Source of the DNA: Ipomoea triloba
Lineage: Eukaryota > Streptophyta > Magnoliopsida > Solanales > Convolvulaceae
Assembly (NCBI RefSeq): GCF_003576645.1
Contig: NC_044916.1
Location: 20,870,095-20,934,094 of the forward strand
Length of the DNA stretch: 64,000 bases
Reading direction: 5' to 3'
Shown here: in pieces, positions 58,312-64,000 of the stretch
How positions within the stretch are numbered: position 1 is the first letter of the stretch
Layout of the letters: the number at the start of each line of letters is the position of its first letter
Position numbers and translations under genes: made by a program
The notes under the pieces: model-generated
The model's input: only the letters and a program-made list of their open reading frames with translations
Told to the model about the DNA's origin: nothing
Databases searched by the model: none

Positions 58312-61300
58312 ATGTATTTATGTATGCACAACACATAAACGGTTTTTTCAATTTTCATATATAACCAGAATTGCCAACTAGCAGAGGCGAGGACCTGCAG
58401 TCTAAGTGCTTGCTTGAACTCTATGGACTAAAGGTAAAGTGAACATTCAGTGTCTAAATAAATTATTATAATTTTTCCTTATATCAAATTTGTATGAGAC
58501 AGTAGGCTGCTACTTGTCATCTTTATATTAACAGAACAGAAGTATTTGGTGCTGCAAAAATTAATTCTTCTCCAAAGTTTATTTAGTCCAACCTCAATTT
58601 AAAGATCTCCTTTATTTTTATTTTTGGAAAGTTTAATTTCAGAATCTATTTTTCTACTCTATTCAACAAATTTGTTTCCTATTTATCACATCTAGTTGAG
58701 ACTATCTTTAACCTTTGAATATGTGATGATATGTCATCCATAAAAAGAAGTTTCTCATTCAATACATTGCTAACTTGCTATGTTGTTAATAACTCAAAGG
58801 ATGCAGTTGATTATGTCATGTAGTAATATATATACCTCTGTATTTTGTAGTAATGCTTGAGAACTTGTTTAAGTTGGGCACTTGCTAAACTTGTGCATGC
58901 ACCCATTTTGTATCTCATTACCCATGGTGTGTTTTTTTGTTACTTTTCCTCCCTCCTCACCGGCCAAGAACTTTTGTTTAATTTACTTTGCAGCTCTTGG
59001 AGTTGCAGCGCAAAGTTCGTTCTGAAGTGAGTTCAGAGTACTGGCTTCGAGCACATTGCATAAATCCTGATAAGCAGTTATTTGACTGGGGTATGATGCG
59101 ATTGCGCCGCCCTGTATATGGAATCGGAGATGCCTTTGCTGTTGAATCTGATGATCCCTTAAAGAAGAAACGTGATGCTGAGGTGATATGATCTGCAAAG
59201 TCTATTGATTTATAGTGGTTAAGATGATATATAGAGTTGTCTAGTTATAATAGTATAATCATTAGACTTTCAATTGTTAGAAATTATTCTCAATTGCTAC
59301 AGGGTTTTATTATTATTATTTTGAGAATTATGCCAAATCTACTCATTTCTGTCAGTATAATATCAGATTGCCAGAATAGAATTACTCCACTTCTCAAGAG
59401 CCCAACCACTTGTCATCCATGTCTTTAAATTGGAATATTTGTTGTATCTCCCTTGCTGATTTCCAGCCTTCTAATATGATTGAAATTGTGCTGCAGAGGT
59501 TATCAAGATTAGAAGAAGAGGCAAGAAACCGCGTGGAGACTAAGAAAAGGAAGTTCTTTGCAGACATACTTAATGCAGCACGTGAACTCCAACTACAAGT
59601 ACAAGCTGCTCAAAAGCGTCGAAAACAAAGAAATGATGGTGTCCAGGTAGATTCTTGCTTTCTCCTATTATTCCCACCGATATTTACTCAACCATGTGGA
59701 ACTAGGATAGGCTGAAATTGGTAATCCATTTCCGTTCCTTTCCTTTCCTTTTTAGAGTTGAGGATTTGTGGGTTTGGGTAAAAGTGATGCTTACTGCGAG
59801 ACACGAAAGAGGGTTGTGTAATTATTTTAACAATCTAATCAGCTAGAAAGGAGATACCTTCCTGCAAAGATATAATCTTCCCATATTATACCTTCTACGG
59901 AAATGTAACAATAAAAAGATTACATTGGTGAAATTAAGTGCTTGATCTAATCTTTACAGGCGTGGCATGGAAGGCAAAGGCAGCGAGCTACACGAGCTGA
60001 AAGATTGAGGTTTCAGGCACTTAAAGCTGATGATCAAGAAGCATACATGAAGTTGGTTGATGAGAGCAAGAATGAACGGTTGAGATTGCTTCTACAAAAA
60101 ACAAATGATCTTCTTGGTCGTCTGGGAGCTGCTGTTCAACGGCAAAAAGATGCTGATCATGATGGTATTGAACCTTTAGAAGGTTTGGATGCTGATTTGA
60201 CTGCTTCAAAAACTGAAACTCCTGGGCAGTCAGTTCCCGAGGAAGATGAGGATATTGTTGATGGGGAATCTACTCGTGATGGAAAGGCAAATGATTTACT
60301 TGAAGGACAACGGAAATATAATTCAGCTGTGCATTCAATCCAGGAGAAGGTAAGGATTGCATGCTACTTTTCTTTTATCTATGGGTTTTTTTTTTCTTTT
60401 TATTTTCTTTTTAATTCCAAAATTTGCATCTGAGTTTATATATTGTAGCAGTCAATATATTTTTCAAAATTTCAGAGGATTCGACAATGATGAGATCTTC
60501 ATCTTGTTTTCTGTCTCTGGTTGAATGGTTCATTAGTTGATACATTATGTTGTGACCTTGTTTTTATTTTATTTTTCTACTTTCACTTTAACAGGAGGAG
60601 ATCATGTAATGCTTGTTTAGCTATTTTATATGTTTTCTACATTTCCATATTTTTTTTAAAAAACTTCCTAAGCTTTCATTTTCCATTGGAAACTAGAAAA
60701 GATGTTCAAATTTAGTTGTTTTCTATCTTATAAAATATGAAGTTATTATGCAATTTGATTGCTCCCTTGTATAAAAATGCCAATGTGAGTGATAGGGTGG
60801 CAATGGTATTGGGTATTGGTGGATATTGAGTTGGATCAGGCTTGGTTTGTACTATTTTGAATATCTAAGGTTTTTCAATAACCTAAAAAGTAAGTGGATA
60901 ATTGTGGTAGAATGGCAGAGGGTGGCAATTGGCGGTGAAATCAGGCAATGGTGGTAATGTTGGAAGAGGTGAAGGTAGATAGGGGTTATGTTGGAAAATT
61001 TTCAGAAGAAACTAAATTTCTTTAAGTTGTACAACAATATTATCCTCTATCTGTTTTATAAAATAGCTCATTTTTTGAAAACCTCTATTTTCTAGTTATT
61101 GAATAGGCCCAATACATTTTAGTGGTTCACATTGTCCATCTGCATTGTGGGTTGTTCTTATAACCCAAATTTACAAATATAAGAAAGACATATTTGTGTT
61201 GGGAGAATTTGAGCTCCAACCATCTCTGTATGAATCTGCTTGCCATATCTATTTGGTATTTTGGATCTCAATTGCCTAACATATGTGTCTATGCATGGAT

Positions 61301-64000
61301 GCATATGCTTGTGCATGTTATAGCTACTAGCAGTTCTGTAACTTACAGAATATTTTTGTTTATTGTTGCCCCAGAAAGTAAAGGGTTTGCTACATTAGAA
61401 TTTGTATGTTAATAGAGCTAGGAATCTCATTTTCTGTATAATTTACAGGTCACCGAGCAACCAACTATGCTTCAGGGTGGAGAATTAAGACCTTACCAGA
61501 TAGAAGGGCTTCAATGGATGTTGTCTCTGTTTAATAACAATCTAAATGGAATTTTAGCAGATGAAATGGGGCTTGGGAAGACAATTCAAACCATTTCTCT
61601 TATTGCTTATCTCATGGAAAACAAGGGTGTGACTGGCCCACACTTGATTGTAGCCCCAAAAGCTGTACTACCAAATTGGATTAATGAATTTCAGACATGG
61701 TTGCCTAGGTATGGCCGTATGGGTACATTATGTTGACTATCTGAAATGCTGTTGGATATGGAGTACCAGTCTCTATGCAAACATGCTTCAAATTTCACTA
61801 TTTTTCTTTTTGCAGTGCTGTTACTGTTCTTTATGATGGGCGACTAGATGAAAGGAAGGCATTGAGGGAAGAGTACTCTGGAGAGGGGAAGTTCAATGTG
61901 ATAATAACGCATTATGATCTTATCATGAGAGATAAAGCATTTTTGAAGAAAATTCACTGGAACTACTTGATTATTGATGAAGGGCATAGGTTGAAAAATC
62001 ATGAGTGTGCTCTTGCACGGACTGTTGCAGGGTATGTTAATAAGAAATTTGAGCTTCATATTTACCACATCCAGTACATTTTTATCCCCAGTGCTTCCCT
62101 GTTCTGTGTTGTGAACTTGAATTTTTAATTTGTGCAGCTATCGAATTCGACGGAGACTTCTATTGACTGGTACCCCAATTCAAAATAGCTTACAGGAATT
62201 GTGGTCCCTTCTTAATTTTCTCCTACCAAACATATTTAATTCTGTGGAGAATTTTGAGGATTGGTTTAATGCCCCCTTCTCGGATAAATGTGATGTCACT
62301 ATAACAGATGAAGAAGAGCTTTTGATCATTCGCCGTTTGCACCATGTAGGTTCTCCTCATATAACACTTAGCATCTTTTTATTTATTTATTTATTTTTAT
62401 TCACTCTTCTTCAATGTGCCTATACTCATCTTATGCTTCTACTTTAATTTCCAATTTCTAGGTTATTAGACCGTTTATATTGAGGAGAAAGAAAGATGAA
62501 GTGGAGAAGTACCTTCCTGGGAAAACACAGGTTATCCTGAAATGTGACATGTCAGCATGGCAGAAATTGTACTATCACCAAGTGACAGAAGAGGGAAGGG
62601 TAGGACTGGGTACTGGTAAGTTGTATCTGCTTTTATAACTGTCTTTTATGTGTTAATTGTTAAATAAAAGTTAGTGCACACAGTAAAATTTGCGCTGCCT
62701 TGTTAGAGTTCTTTCTTCTATTTTGCTCCAGTTTCCTAAAAAATTATCAGAAAATCAGATCTTTCAAGCCTTCTTGACTGCTAAGACCATGTGTTCCTTT
62801 GATAAGCTTTTGGTAAAAAAATTCACTATTGTGAAGCCCTCTACCAAAGGAAAAAACACCAGTTATATGTCAAAATAAATGCATGAATGCTTTGTATTTA
62901 TGTTGTCAATCTAAAGACTACATTTTCGTTAGGTAGAACTGAACTTCACCTATATAATGTTCATCTGATATTCTTTGGATGTAATTTTATCTTCCGTACT
63001 ACAACTTCATGTTTGTCATTCCACTATGGAGTAGTTAGTGATGAATTTGATACTTGCTATTCAACCCATATCTCCCTCTCTAATGAATGACCTCTTCATA
63101 GATTCTAGATTTCAAAAACGTTTCATTTGCTTGTCATGTTGGAAGCTAAAAAGGGCTACTTATATGAAATTTAAATTTGCAGGAACTGGAAAATCTAAAA
63201 GCTTACAGAATCTGTCCATGCAACTCAGGAAGTGTTGCAATCACCCTTACCTCTTTGTGAATCAGTACAATATGTGGCAAAAAGAGGAGATTGTGAGGGC
63301 ATCGGGAAAATTTGAGCTTCTTGATCGTTTACTCCCCAAGCTTCGAAAAGCTGGGCATAGGGTCCTCCTTTTCTCTCAGATGACCCGTCTTATGGACATT
63401 CTTGAAATCTATTTGCAACTTAATGAATTCAAGTATCTTAGACTTGATGGTTCAACTAAAACCGAGGAAAGGGGTTCTTTGCTGAAACAATTCAATGCCC
63501 CAGATTCCCCTTTCTTCATGTTTCTCCTTAGTACTCGTGCTGGAGGACTTGGTCTGAATTTACAGACAGCAGATACCGTTATAATTTTTGACAGTGATTG
63601 GAACCCTCAAATGGACCAACAGGCAGAAGATCGTGCACATCGAATTGGGCAAAAGAAAGAAGTCAGGGTTTTTGTTTTGGTTAGTGTAGGATCAATTGAA
63701 GAGGTCATCTTGGACCGAGCAAAACAGAAGATGGGCATTGATGCTAAGGTCATCCAAGCAGGATTGTTCAATACGACTTCCACCGGTTTGTCTTCTATAA
63801 ATTTCGCCTCAAGCTTTTTCCTGTGTTCACTTTCATATAAACTGTAATGATGTTCTCAGGTCTTGGCTTCTTTATTTGTTATTGACAGTGTCTTTGGTAT
63901 TGCTTGTGCAGCTCAAGACAGGAGAGAAATGTTAGAAGAAATCATGCGTAAAGGTACAAGTACCCTTGGAACTGATGTGCCAACGGAGAGAGAGATCAAT
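55598..64000 (+). CDS. CHR12: SWI/SNF2 chromatin-remodelling ATPase, CHR12/CHR23 (MINU) type; 3' end outside the window
   Basis: DNA-dependent ATPase of plant SWI/SNF complexes, nuclear, slides or evicts nucleosomes. Twelve exons with GT-AG introns and continuous phase: 55598-55870, 57359-57515, 58369-58433, 58994-59182, 59497-59646, 59960-60349, 61449-61708, 61816-62031, 62138-62345, 62462-62615, 63183-63785, 63912-64000 (open). They give about 918 residues. Residues 1-91 are Ala/Ser-rich, then helical ([19 protein letters not shown]); [20 protein letters not shown] is about 144-165. The HSA-type basic helix ([20 protein letters not shown]) starts at about 280. ATPase lobe 1 has ADEMGLGKT (Walker A, about 445-453) and DEGH (549-552); lobe 2 has [23 protein letters not shown] and [11 protein letters not shown]. 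Order and length fit Arabidopsis CHR12/CHR23 (roughly 1,050-1,100 aa), so about 150-180 residues are missing; there is no bromodomain so far. All catalytic motifs are intact. CHR12 versus CHR23 is not resolved. Confidence 0.93.
57600..57970. mobile_element. Unclassified insertion in intron 2 of the SWI/SNF gene
   Basis: The block begins GTGTTGTAAAAATTGGCC and ends ACCTAGTGATATTTATAACA; the ends are weakly inverted (TGTTGTAAAAAT / TGTTATAAATAT). Inside are repeated CCTAGG-type motifs (GCTGCCTAGG, GCTCCTAGGC, GGGCACCTAG). A comparable CTAGGCG-rich block lies at 51035-51120. This type of sequence is common in plant introns. TSD not identified. Confidence 0.45.
58275..58315. repeat. (TA)n(TG)n microsatellite in intron 2
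   Basis: Seven TA then about 13 TG units, some 55 bp before exon 3. Confidence 0.9.

Overview
The window is nuclear DNA of a flowering plant, most likely a eudicot. It is AT-rich (A+T dominates everywhere except the LTRs of one retrotransposon). It holds plant-specific transposon families: a Tat-type Ty3/gypsy element, CACTA, MULE, Helitron, hAT, an L1-type LINE with a plant RNase H domain, and tRNA-derived SINEs. The only ordinary host gene I can support is a SWI/SNF ATPase of the plant CHR12/CHR23 (MINU) type. The sequence does not fix the genus.

Layout. 1-436: hairpin-rich repeat. 519-3373: a MULE with an 8-bp target-site duplication (TSD), a degenerate OTU-protease gene and a nested MITE. 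About 4.0-5.3 kb: Helitron-derived AT-rich DNA. 7086-15865: a decayed Tat-lineage Ty3/gypsy element on the minus strand (two LTRs; gag, protease, gutted RT, RNase H, integrase) with an antisense plus-strand accessory gene between pol and the 3' LTR. 16697-20525: a Pack-MULE-like element carrying exons of an XBAT-type ankyrin E3 ligase gene with their introns. 20.8-25.7 kb: Helitron remnants, tandem repeats, and a 1,517-bp perfect duplication around a single N that looks like an assembly artefact. 26.2-32.9 kb: LINE ORF1-like remnants split by a CACTA element (27405-32623), which itself holds a 2.5-kb solo LTR. 33.1-44.9 kb: a MITE and a nested stack. In the stack, Helitron-derived DNA is interrupted by two head-to-tail Helitrons; the second contains a 5'-truncated LINE, which contains a copia solo LTR and a complete hAT element with an open 777-codon transposase. 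45-55 kb: AT-rich DNA with microsatellites, a telomere-like tract, two SINEs and a ~400-bp tandem repeat array. 55598-64000: the SWI/SNF gene, plus strand, 12 exons seen, continuing past the window.

Apart from that chromatin remodeller the window is a transposon graveyard. Insertion order can be read from TSDs: several host sequences become continuous when the insert is removed. Coordinates of TSDs and splice sites were read by eye; no database search was possible.
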